From Dryocola clanedunensis (GTDB lineage: Bacteria > Pseudomonadota > Gammaproteobacteria > Enterobacterales > Enterobacteriaceae): a stretch of 64,000 bases of DNA. The DNA is taken from assembly GCF_025215155.1 (NCBI RefSeq), contig NZ_JALHAM010000121.1. One strand, written 5' to 3'. The notes below the pieces were generated by a model. The model was not told the DNA's origin. It ran no database searches and saw nothing but the letters and a program-made list of their open reading frames with translations. Both the position numbers and the translations under genes were made by a program. Positions 51,017-60,506 of the stretch are shown here, piece after piece. Numbering within the stretch: position 1 is the stretch's first letter; each line of letters starts with the position of its first letter.

Positions 51017-52300
51017 TTAAATAATATTGACGTGGACGTTATCTTCAACCAGAACAGCCGCACCCTGGCTATTGGTATATGCCTGGTAATTGTGACCGTC
51101 ATATTGAACTGCAATATGTGAATCACTCCAGCCATGATTGGCATCAACGAGATTCAACACATCACTTTCATCGCCATTCACCACGACTTTTTGCTGGAAC
51201 ATATTGGTTGCCAGATCTTTGCTACCCAGTTCAATCACATCATCCAGGGATAACGTCAGTGACTGGTGACCTTCGGCAGACAGGTCGAATACTTCGATGG
51301 AATGCAGAGCATGATTTGTTTCGCTGACGTTCAGCGCGGTACCTTCACCTGTCAGGGAGATTTTATCAAAGGTAAAGTCTGAGCCAATAATCTGACCATC
51401 GTGACCCAGTGAAGCAATATCGTGCTCAGTAAGCGCATACTCCACGTGCAACGGCATCTCTGAATTCAGGGAGAACTTGGAAACCTGCAGTGAGAATTCG
51501 TCGCTCATGGCGCTTAATTCACCGCTGCTGTTTTCAGACTGCACGGTGAGGTGGTGCTCCATTAGCACTTCGGATGAGCTCATCGCCGGGGCCGCCAGCG
51601 CTTTCTCTGGCGTAAATGACCAGCTGCCGTACTGGTCAGCATGGGTTTCACCAATCAGTACACCGTTATCGTAAACGTGTACCAGGCTGTTGGCTTCCGC
51701 CATACCCTGCAGCGTAGGCTTGCCGTCATCGGTTTTCTGGTGGTTATAGACGCGAACTTCGTCGCCATGCTCATTGTTGACTTTATCAACCGCAAAGTAG
51801 ATGGCCGGATTATTGTCTGGCTGCGGCTGCGGGTCTGGCTGTGGTTTTGGTTCTGGCTGCGGTTCAGGTTGCGGCTCAGGCTGTGGCTCTGGCTGTGGCT
51901 CTGGCTGCGGATCAACATCGTGATCTGCAGGCTTCGAGTCTGTATCAAGGTTATAAACAAAACTTACTGGCTCTGGCGTCAGAGACGCTCCAGTAGTATC
52001 TACAGACTGCAGGGTAATAGTGTGCTGGCCATTTTCCATCGAAGGCATCTGGAAATTCCACAGGCCGTAAGAATCAACGGTCACCTCACCAATCTGCACG
52101 CCATTATCATAAATACCGAAGTGGTCACCTGGCTGTGCAGTGCCGTTTAGAAAAGCATTTTGTGAATGGACGACGTCCTGCGGATTAACCATCGCCTTAT
52201 TTGCCCCATCATAAACGCTATCAATCGTAAACTTCTGAGGAGTGGCTGCATCGCCTGCATTATTAGTGGTTGCGTAAGTTTTGTTTTCCATTATTTTCAT
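51017..52300 (-). CDS. Small Ig-like, PQ-rich protein; predicted type I secretion substrate
   Basis: The 427-residue acidic protein has no Sec signal. Residues about 23-120 and 165-275 are two related Ig-like modules that share the pattern HFGIYDNGVQIGEVTVDSYG / LVHVYDNGVLIGETHADQYG. Between them (about 128-162) is a linker of Pro-Glu-Pro-Gln repeats. The C-terminal region (about 325-427) has SLTLSLDDVIELGSKDL, VVVNGDESDVLNLVDANHGW and the end VLVEDNVHVNII, which resembles the C-terminal secretion end of large BapA/SiiE-type adhesins. Its position before ABC, HlyD and TolC genes supports export. ATG codons at 52300 and 52291 are both possible starts. Function is inferred; an adhesin or matrix protein is most likely. 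Confidence 0.82.
   Translation of the reverse strand: MKIMENKTYATTNNAGDAATPQKFTIDSVYDGANKAMVNPQDVVHSQNAFLNGTAQPGDHFGIYDNGVQIGEVTVDSYGLWNFQMPSMENGQHTITLQSVDTTGASLTPEPVSFVYNLDTDSKPADHDVDPQPEPQPEPQPEPQPEPQPEPKPQPDPQPQPDNNPAIYFAVDKVNNEHGDEVRVYNHQKTDDGKPTLQGMAEANSLVHVYDNGVLIGETHADQYGSWSFTPEKALAAPAMSSSEVLMEHHLTVQSENSSGELSAMSDEFSLQVSKFSLNSEMPLHVEYALTEHDIASLGHDGQIIGSDFTFDKISLTGEGTALNVSETNHALHSIEVFDLSAEGHQSLTLSLDDVIELGSKDLATNMFQQKVVVNGDESDVLNLVDANHGWSDSHIAVQYDGHNYQAYTNSQGAAVLVEDNVHVNII
51824..51912. repeat. Tandem 12-bp-type repeats encoding the PEPQ linker
   Basis: On + the stretch reads as repeated GGCTCTGGCTGT-type units; on the coding - strand these give Pro-Glu-Pro-Gln steps, then Pro-Lys-Pro-Gln and Pro-Asp-Pro-Gln variants. 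All units keep the frame. Such repeats can change length by slippage. Confidence 0.85.
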
Positions 52301-52590
52301 CCATGTTTAATTAACACCTGAGCCGAGCCTGATATCGATAGGGCTCATGACTTTTTATTTTTCATTTCGCAGCGAAAAATAAGTTGCATATTAAGCGCGG
52401 AGATACGAAGCAACAACAGGAAAACACAGGCCCGACTTCAATTAAGAATCGCACCAAAAACATTCATGCAATGAATATTAATACCCAGTGAGTTTCATGG
52501 ATATTATCCCTAAGAGAGCGCTCAATAATTTTTCTGGAAGAAATAAGACGTAGCGGGGATGAGAAGAGAAGATATAACAGATGATAAAAA
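52301..52590. other. Upstream region of the secretion locus
   Basis: This gene-free stretch between asmA's terminator and the secreted-protein gene must hold the promoter of the locus. I see a short palindrome ATTCAT-GCA-ATGAAT at 52462-52476 and AT-rich DNA, but no site I can name with confidence. Confidence 0.5.
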
Positions 52591-52613
52591 CTCACCGGCT
52601 GTCGACCGGTGAG
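52586..52613 (-). terminator. Terminator of asmA
   Basis: On the - strand CTCACCGG (52613-52606) pairs perfectly with CCGGTGAG (52598-52591) around a seven-base loop, followed by five T residues. It begins 12 bases after the asmA stop and isolates asmA from the secretion locus. Confidence 0.93.
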
Positions 52614-52624
52614 TCAATAAAAAC

Positions 52625-54463
52625 TTACTCTAACAGTTTTTTAAGATCGTTAGCTTTAGGGTTACTGGAGTGCTTATCCGCCCACTCTCTCAGACGACGC
52701 TTCGCCTCGTCCTGCATCTGGTTACGCAATATATCATCCACCTGGAGGCTGTAATTCAGCTTCTGCCATGGGCCGTATACGCGCACCGGAATCGGGGTGT
52801 TTTTAAGCATAGTAATCAGCTTGTTATCCCCATCCCAACCACCTTTCACCGTGACGTTAAACCGGGTATCACAATCCTCTTTCACCAGGTCCATTGTGCC
52901 TTCGCCGGTCAGGTCCAGTACCGCTGAGTTACCGAGCATATTCGTCAGATCAAGCTCACCATTGTTCAGCGTTGCCGCCGCGCTAAAGCGTTCCAGCACG
53001 GTAACATTGTCATATTCCTGTTTCGCTTTAATGCTGCTGTTACTGCGCTCAACCGCCTGCTGAATCATCTGCTGGAAGTTCATGCCCTGCAGGTGAGAAT
53101 CCGCCATTGTTACGTTGGCTTTACCCTGCCAGGAGCGACGGAATGCATCAGAATTCAGGCGATCGCCAGTGAACTGCCCCTGCATGGAAAGCTGGCCGGT
53201 TAAGGCGATAGGATAATCGAAGGCGGTGAGTATCGGGGCAATCTCGATATTGTCGATTTGCGGCTGGAAATGCAGGCGCGGCTCATCCTTACGCGCATCC
53301 AGCTCGCCCGGCAACGACATGCTTCCTTTGCCAAACTGACCCGTTAACGCTGCTATCTTCAGCAGGCCATACTCATTGGTAATATCAGAGCGCACATCCG
53401 AAAAATTCAGCCCACGCCAGCGAACGGCGTCCGCAGCCACTTTCACCTGGGCGCTAAAGCCGCGAAGATTACGGTAAGTGGTATCTTCAACGCCCGTGGC
53501 GATAATCGGGCGGGGTAAAGTGTTCTGCTGCTGGCCACGCTGTGGAACTGCGGTATTCGTCACCGCCGACGCGGCGACCAGATTATCCAGATTCAGTTTC
53601 TTCGACTGCACATCGACAACCCACTGCGGTTTGTCGCCTGGCATCACGCTGGCGCTTCCCTGCAGGTCGCTTTCGTTAGCCGTGAGCTGTATCTGACTCA
53701 GCTCAAGTTTGTGGCTCGGTTGCAGCCAGCTAATCCGAAGCGTGCCGCTACCGCTGATACCCTGCTTCGGTAAGTCGGCGCCAATAAATTTGTAATCCAG
53801 CTTTGAGAAGGTCGCATCGAGTTTCTGCGGATAATCTCTGGCATTGAGGTCAGCGACGAACGATAAGGAGAGGTCGCGCTGATCCCGATTGATACGGCTA
53901 TTGAACTCGATGTGCGCCTGCTTGTTATCATCCTGCTCCATTTGCAGATTGATATTACGCACCGTGACCTGTTCGTCATCATCATGCTGGAAGACCAGTA
54001 CGCTATCCGCAACTTTGAGCTTAGCGATATCAAATGACCAACCCTGTTCTGGTTCCGGAGCAGGATTGCTGCCGGATGGCCCAACAGGGGCGTTTTCTGG
54101 TTTGCGCGCCTCTGTTTCTGGGGTCAGCTGAACAACCGCGCCTTTCAGCATCACCTGCTGAACCTGCAGCTGGTGGGAAAGCAGAGGCAGCAGCGCCACA
54201 TCAAGACGCATGTTTTCTGAACTGACAATCGGCTGTGTCGCGCCAGGTGCGGTCAGCGACATTCTGCCGGATAAGATGCTTAACTGCGGCCAGACGTGCC
54301 AACGCAGCGGCCCGTCCAGCCTGAGCTGGTATCCGCTACGCTGTTCCACCTGGTGCACCATATAAGCGCGAAAATCATTGGGATTGACCAACAACACCAA
54401 CGCAGAAAGGCCAGCAACTATCACGACCAGCAAAATCATCAGCGTGGTTAATAATCGTCTCAT
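52625..54463 (-). CDS. asmA: AsmA, inner-membrane-anchored periplasmic protein
   Basis: AsmA is the founding member of the AsmA-like family, now seen as phospholipid-transfer-type proteins between the membranes. The 612-residue protein (E. coli 617) has one N-terminal membrane segment (TTLMILLVVIVAGLSALVLL) and a long periplasmic beta-rich part. Family features such as LQLDGPLRWHVWP-type N-terminal motif (YQLRLDGPLRWHVWPQLSIL) and the C-terminal LTGEGTMDLVKEDCDTRFNV are clear. It lies 31 bases after dcd and probably is co-transcribed with it. Confidence 0.96.
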   Translation of the reverse strand: MRRLLTTLMILLVVIVAGLSALVLLVNPNDFRAYMVHQVEQRSGYQLRLDGPLRWHVWPQLSILSGRMSLTAPGATQPIVSSENMRLDVALLPLLSHQLQVQQVMLKGAVVQLTPETEARKPENAPVGPSGSNPAPEPEQGWSFDIAKLKVADSVLVFQHDDDEQVTVRNINLQMEQDDNKQAHIEFNSRINRDQRDLSLSFVADLNARDYPQKLDATFSKLDYKFIGADLPKQGISGSGTLRISWLQPSHKLELSQIQLTANESDLQGSASVMPGDKPQWVVDVQSKKLNLDNLVAASAVTNTAVPQRGQQQNTLPRPIIATGVEDTTYRNLRGFSAQVKVAADAVRWRGLNFSDVRSDITNEYGLLKIAALTGQFGKGSMSLPGELDARKDEPRLHFQPQIDNIEIAPILTAFDYPIALTGQLSMQGQFTGDRLNSDAFRRSWQGKANVTMADSHLQGMNFQQMIQQAVERSNSSIKAKQEYDNVTVLERFSAAATLNNGELDLTNMLGNSAVLDLTGEGTMDLVKEDCDTRFNVTVKGGWDGDNKLITMLKNTPIPVRVYGPWQKLNYSLQVDDILRNQMQDEAKRRLREWADKHSSNPKANDLKKLLE

Positions 54464-54494
54464 TGGATCCTCAGCTCAAAAATCGGGGTACCGG

Positions 54495-55076
54495 TCAGTC
54501 TTTATCGATACGGCTGGCAACGGCACCTTGCTGATCGCGATACTTTGCATCCTGACGGCGGTTATAGGGCCGTGCAGCAGGGCCTGAGAGCGGCTCGAAG
54601 CTCAGCGCACCAATCATCATACCTGGACGCAGAGCCAGCGGCAGTTTACCGGAGTTATAAAACTCCAGAACGATACAGCCGTGCCAGCCCGGATCGATAC
54701 GATGAGCCGTGACGTGAACCATTAACCCCAGGCGGGCAAGAGAGGAACGTCCATCCAGCCAGCCTACGAGATCGGAGGGAATGGTGACCGACTCAAGCGT
54801 GACCGCCAGCGCAAGCTCCCCCGGATGAAGGAAAAAAGCGTCCCCTTCATCAAGCACGATTTCGTCACTCATCACCCGCTCAAGGGAGGCGGTCACTTCA
54901 TCTTTAGGCCCGCTCAGATCGATAAACGGTGCGGTATGACCACTAAAAGTGCGGAATTTATTACCCAGTCGTACATCAACGGTTGCGCCATTAATACGCT
55001 CAACCGGGGGGCGTGGCGTAATAGTTAATCGCCCGTCATCAAGCCAGGCCTCTATATCGCGGTCACACAAGCGCAT
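54495..55076 (-). CDS. dcd: dCTP deaminase
   Basis: Dcd deaminates dCTP to dUTP, feeding thymidylate synthesis. The 193-residue protein has the same length as in E. coli. It shows WLDGRSSLARLGLMVHVTAH with the phosphate-binding Arg-Ser-Ser and the following DPGWHGCIVLEFYNSGKLPL with the catalytic Glu. The N-terminus MRLCDRDIEAWLDDGRL is also typical. It precedes asmA on the same strand. Confidence 0.97.
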   Translation of the reverse strand: MRLCDRDIEAWLDDGRLTITPRPPVERINGATVDVRLGNKFRTFSGHTAPFIDLSGPKDEVTASLERVMSDEIVLDEGDAFFLHPGELALAVTLESVTIPSDLVGWLDGRSSLARLGLMVHVTAHRIDPGWHGCIVLEFYNSGKLPLALRPGMMIGALSFEPLSGPAARPYNRRQDAKYRDQQGAVASRIDKD

Positions 55077-55207
55077 CGCAGATTCTCCTTATCAGGCAGT
55101 TTTGTTTACCCTGCCATACCGGGCGGTAGATAGCCACGGATAGGCAGATAATTACTTGTATTTCATTGTAACTTGCGAGCACGCCCCAAAGACGTACGCA
55201 CGCTTCT

Positions 55208-55849
55208 TTATTCAAAGAACTGGCTGATTTTCGCTTTCAGAATATCGATAGCAATGCGGTTTTTCCCCCCACGCGGCACAATGATGTCGGCGTGCTGCTT
55301 CGAAGGTTCGATAAACTGCAGGAACATAGGACGCACGGTTTTCTGATACTGCGCCATCACCGAATCCATTGAACGACCGCGCTCATTCACATCGCGCTTC
55401 ATGCGGCGCATCAGGCAGATATCTAGCGGGGTATCAACAAAGATGGAGAAATTCATCTCTTCACGCAGACGGGCATCAGTCAGCAGCAGAATGCCTTCGA
55501 GAATAATGACCTTCTTCGGTACCAGATGCACCGTATTTTCAGTACGAGTGTGTTCGACATAGCTGTAAACCGGCAGTTCAATCGCCTGTCCTGATTTCAG
55601 CATCTGCAAGTGCTGGAACAACAAATTGTGATCCATGGCGCTTGGATGGTCGTAGTTAGTTTTGACTCGCTCTTCCATCGACAGATGGCTTTGATCTTTG
55701 TAATAGCTGTCTTCTGGAATAACACCAATGTTTTCATCACCTACCTGATCGCGGAGTTCACGATACAGCGTACTGGCAATTAGACTTTTCCCTGAGGCCG
55801 ATGCGCCGGCGATCCCAATGATGACGCATTGATGAGACTTGTCAGTCAT
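55208..55849 (-). CDS. udk: Uridine kinase
   Basis: Udk phosphorylates uridine and cytidine in pyrimidine salvage. The 213-residue protein has the P-loop IGIAGASASGKSLIASTLYR, the substrate motif YYKDQSHLSMEERVKTNYDH, and IFVDTPLDICLMRRMKRD. The ATG at 55849 (MTDKSHQ) matches E. coli; 16 upstream codons are also open. It is followed by dcd after about 130 bases. Confidence 0.97.
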   Translation of the reverse strand: MTDKSHQCVIIGIAGASASGKSLIASTLYRELRDQVGDENIGVIPEDSYYKDQSHLSMEERVKTNYDHPSAMDHNLLFQHLQMLKSGQAIELPVYSYVEHTRTENTVHLVPKKVIILEGILLLTDARLREEMNFSIFVDTPLDICLMRRMKRDVNERGRSMDSVMAQYQKTVRPMFLQFIEPSKQHADIIVPRGGKNRIAIDILKAKISQFFE

Positions 55850-56204
55850 GTTGTAAACGAGCCTTGTTGACTTAATGTGAAGGAAGGGCGACGCCAAAGC
55901 GTCAAACGCGCCAATTATAGGGAGTTCCGGCGGGTGATACCAGAGTAATGCTGATTCACTTAGGATTTAGCTTAAGCCAGAAAAATACGCTGCTCACAAC
56001 ATCAACGATATGGGGGCTTTCAGAGGAGAATGTCATAAATGAAAATAAGCGGCATCACGCGGTTTTTTTATAACATGTTGATGTTAAATTATGCTCGTAC
56101 AACATAGGAATTGTAAAATGTTTGTACTAGCATGAACCGAAACAATTCATTTTTTGCATCCGGGCGTTGCACCTGGCGGCACTGCCTTAACGGATGTTGT
56201 GGGA
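55850..56204. other. Divergent gap between udk and yegE
   Basis: Both genes must have promoters here. I see no terminator, repeat or named operator, and no promoter I can support. Confidence 0.5.
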
Positions 56205-59200
56205 ATGACCAAAACTAAAACAGACAATATTGCCGCCATGCCTCTCCTGTTACTTCTTGTAGGTTTGGGTCTGCTGAGCTTCGTTTTTACGCTCTATTCC
56301 CTCGAATTAACGCTGCTCGGTACCGTTCTTGCTCCGTTGTGGTTCCCTACTTCCATCATGATGGTGGCTTTTTTTCGTCATCCGCGCCGCCTGTGGTTCC
56401 CCATTATTGTTGCCTGCTCCGGCGGTAGCCTCGCTGCGGCAGCCGTGCTCTTTCCGATTACCGAGATAAATTTAGGCTTCACGGCTATCAATATCCTCGA
56501 AGCCCTGATTGGCGCAATATTGATGCGCCGTTTCCTGGCGCAGAAAAACCCGCTGCAAAACCTTAATAGCTGGGTGCGACTTTCATTGTGCAGCGCAGTG
56601 GTTCCTCCTCTTATTGGAGGAGCATTTGCCGTCTGGCTTGCTGGCCCGGAAGGCGGATCTGCAGCAAAGACCTTTTTCGTCTGGGTATTGTCCGAAGCCA
56701 TTGGCGCATTAGCTTTGCTGCCAACAGGATTACTTTTTAAAAAACACTATCTGCTACGCGTCCACGATCCAAAACAGCTGCTGGAAACCGCGCTGACATT
56801 CATCGTCACTCTGTTGCTGAGCTATTTTGTGCTGCGTTTTATGCCGTGGCCTTTTACCTTTATTATCGCCTTCCTGATGTGGAGCGCTATCCGCCTCCCC
56901 CGCCTGGAGGCTTTCATTATCTTCCTCGGTACGTTGATGGTCGTTTCTGCCATGATGGCCACCAATAATGTCTCGATGATAACGCCACATGCCACGGTGG
57001 TGGATAACGCGCCGTGGCTGCCGTTCTTAATGATCCTGCTTCCTGCCAACGTCATGACCATGGTCATGTATTCGTTTCGTGAGGAGCGCAAACACATCAC
57101 GGAAAGTGAAGCGCGCTTTCGTAACGCCATGGAGTATTCTGCCATCGGTATGGCACTGGTCTCTATTGAAGGTCACTGGATTCAGGTCAATAAATCGCTG
57201 TGCAAATTCCTGGGCTATAAGCCAGCTCAACTGCACGCGCTGACCTTCCAGCAGATTACTTATCCCGAAGACCTTCATGCGGATTTGATTCAGTTAGACA
57301 AACTGATTTCCGGCGAGCTGAACAGCTATTCCATGGAAAAACGCTATTACACCAGCAAAGGTGAGGTTGTCTGGGCCCTGCTGGCCGTTTCAGTCGTGAG
57401 AGATACCGATGGCTCCCCGCTCTACCTCATCGCCCAAATCGAAGATATAAACGATCTTAAGCACACCGAGTGGGTCAATAAACGCCTGATGGAGCGCATC
57501 ACGCTAGCCAATGAGGCCGGCGGTATCGGCATCTGGGAATGGGACCTGACAAGCGACGTGATCAGCTGGGACAGACGGATGTTCGATCTTTATGAGGTCG
57601 ATACCCACATCAAACCAACCTATCAAATTTGGGCCGAGTGCCTCCTGCCGGAAGACTTGCCCGCGGCAGAGAGTGTGGTGCATGAATCGCTGCGTGCCCG
57701 CATGCCGTTTAAAATGGAATACCGCATCAAGGTAAAAGACGGTATTCGCCATATCCGCTCGCTGGCAAACCGGGTGCTGAACAAAAATGGCGACGTTGAG
57801 CGCCTGCTTGGCATCAATATGGATATGACGGAAGTTAAACAGCTTAATGAAGCGCTTTATCAGGAAAAAGAGCGTTTACACATTACGCTGGACTCCATCG
57901 GCGAAGCGGTAATTTGTACCGACATCGACATGAATGTTACCTTTATGAACCCGGTGGCAGAGAAGCTGAGCGGCTGGCCGCAGGAGAGCGCTACCGGCCA
58001 GCATATCTTGTCGATCCTGCGCATTACCTTTGGCGATAACGGCCCGGTAATGGAGAACATTCACAGCGGTGATTTTTCCCGCATGGCAATCGAGCAGGAC
58101 GTGGTGCTGCACTGTCGTAACGGCGGCAGCCACGACATCCATTACAGCATCACGCCGCTGACAACGCTGGACGGTCATAGCATTGGCTCCGTGCTGGTCA
58201 TCCAGGACGTCACCGAATCGCGCAAAATGCTCAAACAGCTGAGCTACAGCGCCTCCCACGACAGCCTGACCCATCTTGCCAACCGGGTGAGTTTTGAAAA
58301 CCACCTCAAGCGTTTGCTGCAAAGCGCAGGAGAAAACAGACAGCGCCACGCGCTGGTGTTTATCGACCTCGACAAATTCAAAGCGGTCAATGACAGCGCC
58401 GGTCACGCTGCGGGGGACGCGCTGCTTCGCGAGCTGTCCTCGCTGATGTTGAGCATGCTGAGAACCGGCGATCTCCTTGCGCGTCTGGGTGGCGATGAAT
58501 TTGGTCTACTGCTGCCCGACTGTTCTGTCGAGAGCGCTCGCCATATCTCCGAGCGCATTATCAAGAGCATCAACGACTATCACTTTGTCTGGGACGGCAG
58601 GCTGCATCGCATCGGTGCCAGTGCGGGTATCACCCAGATAGACGCGGACAATCAAATTGCTTCTGAGGTGCTTTCTCAGGCCGATATTGCCTGTTATGCC
58701 TCCAAGCACAGCGGTCGTGGGCGCGTCAGCGTCTATGAACCGCAGCAGCTGATGCAGAACAACCGCCACCTGCTGCCGCTTGAAGAGCAGTGGCGCATCA
58801 TCAACGACAACCCAATTCTGATGATTGCTCAGGCAATCGCGCCGCCACGCGTCCCTGAATCCACCAGCTTCTATCTTCTGCAGCTGAAATTCTGGAGCAG
58901 CGAAGGGGAAGTGCTGGATGAAAAAGCCCTTCGCAGCGGCATAAACGATAATGAACTGCACCACGCTCTGGATCGGCGCGTATTTAGCGAATTCTTCCGG
59001 GAGTTTGCCCCGCAGATAGCGCAAAAAGGTTTTGGCGTGGCGCTCCCGATCTCCAGCGCGGGGCTGGCCTGCGACAGCTTTGTTGATGAACTGCTGACAC
59101 TGCTTGAGCGCAGCCCGCTGCCTGCAAGGCTTCTGCATTTGCAGATTGGCAGCCATGTGTTAGTGAGGGAGGATGGAAGCCTTCATGCAAACCTGCGCCG

Positions 59201-59534
59201 CCTGCGTGAGTACGGCTGCCAGATGGTGCTCACCCAGCCGGGCCGCGACCTGGATATTTTTGATAAAATTCGCCGCCATGACTTCAGCTACATCGTCATC
59301 GACCAGGACCTGATCCAGAACATCCACTGCAATCTGATGGATGAAATGATGGTCACCATTATTCACGGTCACGCCCAGCGGTTGAAAATACAAACCATTG
59401 CCGGGCCAGCGGACATGCCGCAGGTGTTTGATACCCTGTCCGGCATCGGGACCGACCTGATATACGGTGAAACGATAGGCCAGCCGCAACCGCTGGGAAT
59501 GCTGCTCAGTACCAGCTATTTTGCGATTAACTGA
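56205..59534 (+). CDS. yegE: Diguanylate cyclase YegE (MASE1-PAS-GGDEF-degenerate EAL)
   Basis: YegE (DgcE) makes cyclic di-GMP and sits high in the curli and biofilm control cascade of E. coli. The protein has about 1,109 residues (E. coli 1,105). Residues about 20-300 form a MASE1-type membrane region. Three PAS domains follow (about 300-680), then GGDEF (about 690-840) with RLGGDEFGLLLPD near 760 and the inhibitory RTGD motif five residues before it. The C-terminal EAL-like part lacks the EAL motif and is probably inactive. I choose the ATG at 56205; a TTG at 56154 is open but less likely. It converges with alkA with a 19-base overlap. Confidence 0.93.
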   Translation: MTKTKTDNIAAMPLLLLLVGLGLLSFVFTLYSLELTLLGTVLAPLWFPTSIMMVAFFRHPRRLWFPIIVACSGGSLAAAAVLFPITEINLGFTAINILEALIGAILMRRFLAQKNPLQNLNSWVRLSLCSAVVPPLIGGAFAVWLAGPEGGSAAKTFFVWVLSEAIGALALLPTGLLFKKHYLLRVHDPKQLLETALTFIVTLLLSYFVLRFMPWPFTFIIAFLMWSAIRLPRLEAFIIFLGTLMVVSAMMATNNVSMITPHATVVDNAPWLPFLMILLPANVMTMVMYSFREERKHITESEARFRNAMEYSAIGMALVSIEGHWIQVNKSLCKFLGYKPAQLHALTFQQITYPEDLHADLIQLDKLISGELNSYSMEKRYYTSKGEVVWALLAVSVVRDTDGSPLYLIAQIEDINDLKHTEWVNKRLMERITLANEAGGIGIWEWDLTSDVISWDRRMFDLYEVDTHIKPTYQIWAECLLPEDLPAAESVVHESLRARMPFKMEYRIKVKDGIRHIRSLANRVLNKNGDVERLLGINMDMTEVKQLNEALYQEKERLHITLDSIGEAVICTDIDMNVTFMNPVAEKLSGWPQESATGQHILSILRITFGDNGPVMENIHSGDFSRMAIEQDVVLHCRNGGSHDIHYSITPLTTLDGHSIGSVLVIQDVTESRKMLKQLSYSASHDSLTHLANRVSFENHLKRLLQSAGENRQRHALVFIDLDKFKAVNDSAGHAAGDALLRELSSLMLSMLRTGDLLARLGGDEFGLLLPDCSVESARHISERIIKSINDYHFVWDGRLHRIGASAGITQIDADNQIASEVLSQADIACYASKHSGRGRVSVYEPQQLMQNNRHLLPLEEQWRIINDNPILMIAQAIAPPRVPESTSFYLLQLKFWSSEGEVLDEKALRSGINDNELHHALDRRVFSEFFREFAPQIAQKGFGVALPISSAGLACDSFVDELLTLLERSPLPARLLHLQIGSHVLVREDGSLHANLRRLREYGCQMVLTQPGRDLDIFDKIRRHDFSYIVIDQDLIQNIHCNLMDEMMVTIIHGHAQRLKIQTIAGPADMPQVFDTLSGIGTDLIYGETIGQPQPLGMLLSTSYFAIN

Positions 59535-60373
59535 TCCGGCACCCAGCCGTCGCTGTACCAGATATGCAACAGGGCATACGATCGCCACGGGTGCCAGCGC
59601 TCGGCGTAGCGGCGGATCTGCGCAGGCGTCATACCGGGGAAACGTTGTTTTATCAGGTAGTCGTCAGGTAAAAAAACGTCACTCGCCTGCCAGCCGCGCA
59701 GCGCGAAATAGTTTGCGGTCCAGCGGCCTATTCCCGGCAGCGTAATGAGCTGCTTTACCCCCTGCTCAACATTCTCAGGCAGCGTGAGCGGAAACTCGCC
59801 CGCAGCGACCAGCCGCGACAGGTTAATAATCGACTCACCGCGCTTAAGCGGCATACCTAACGCTTTCAATTCCTCCGGGTTCGATGCGGCGAGCCGCTCG
59901 GGCGCAGGGAAAAGGCGCCATTCGGGAAAACCTGCCAAGGGCACCCCAAACTGCTCCGCCACTTTCCCCGCGAGCTTTGCCGCCATCGCGACGCTCACCA
60001 GCTGCCCCAGAATTGCGCGCACGGCCTGTTCGAACGCATCCATACAGCCTGGCAAACGCAGGCCGGGACGGGCCACAGCAAGATCGCCCAGGCTAGCCAG
60101 CACGGGCTGCGGCTGACGGCCAAGATCCAGTAACTGCTGGACTTTTATCAGCACTTCATCCGCTACCGGAAGCAGCCCTTCGGTTAGCGTCACCTTCAGC
60201 ACATGCCGCTCTTCGTCAGGCTCCAGGGCGATCAGCCCGCCATGCTCGCCAATGGCAAAACTGCGGCAATACTGCTTTTCATTGACGCTCTCAATACCGT
60301 AAACCGTACGGGCGGCGAGAAAGCCAAACATCCACTGCCAGTCATAGGGTGGCGTGTAGCTAAGTTCGAACAT
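59516..60373 (-). CDS. alkA: DNA-3-methyladenine glycosylase II
   Basis: AlkA removes alkylated bases such as 3-methyladenine from DNA. The 285-residue protein (E. coli 282) has an N-terminal TBP-like part (about 1-85), the all-helical core, and the helix-hairpin-helix LPGIGRWTANYFALRGW followed by the catalytic Asp in LPDDYLIKQRF near residue 238. In E. coli it belongs to the adaptive response controlled by Ada; I could not identify an Ada box by eye. Its end overlaps the end of yegE. Confidence 0.96.
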   Translation of the reverse strand: MFELSYTPPYDWQWMFGFLAARTVYGIESVNEKQYCRSFAIGEHGGLIALEPDEERHVLKVTLTEGLLPVADEVLIKVQQLLDLGRQPQPVLASLGDLAVARPGLRLPGCMDAFEQAVRAILGQLVSVAMAAKLAGKVAEQFGVPLAGFPEWRLFPAPERLAASNPEELKALGMPLKRGESIINLSRLVAAGEFPLTLPENVEQGVKQLITLPGIGRWTANYFALRGWQASDVFLPDDYLIKQRFPGMTPAQIRRYAERWHPWRSYALLHIWYSDGWVPDQLIAK

Positions 60374-60506
60374 GATCGATTCCCTTTTCTTTTGATGGGC
60401 TTAGCATAATCGCAAATACCTTATTGCGCCTTGCTTTGATATTCAGTTGCCCGCAGAGACGCATTCGGCTAAAGTCGCCCCCCTTCTCACCGGCATGGGG
60501 ATGTTT

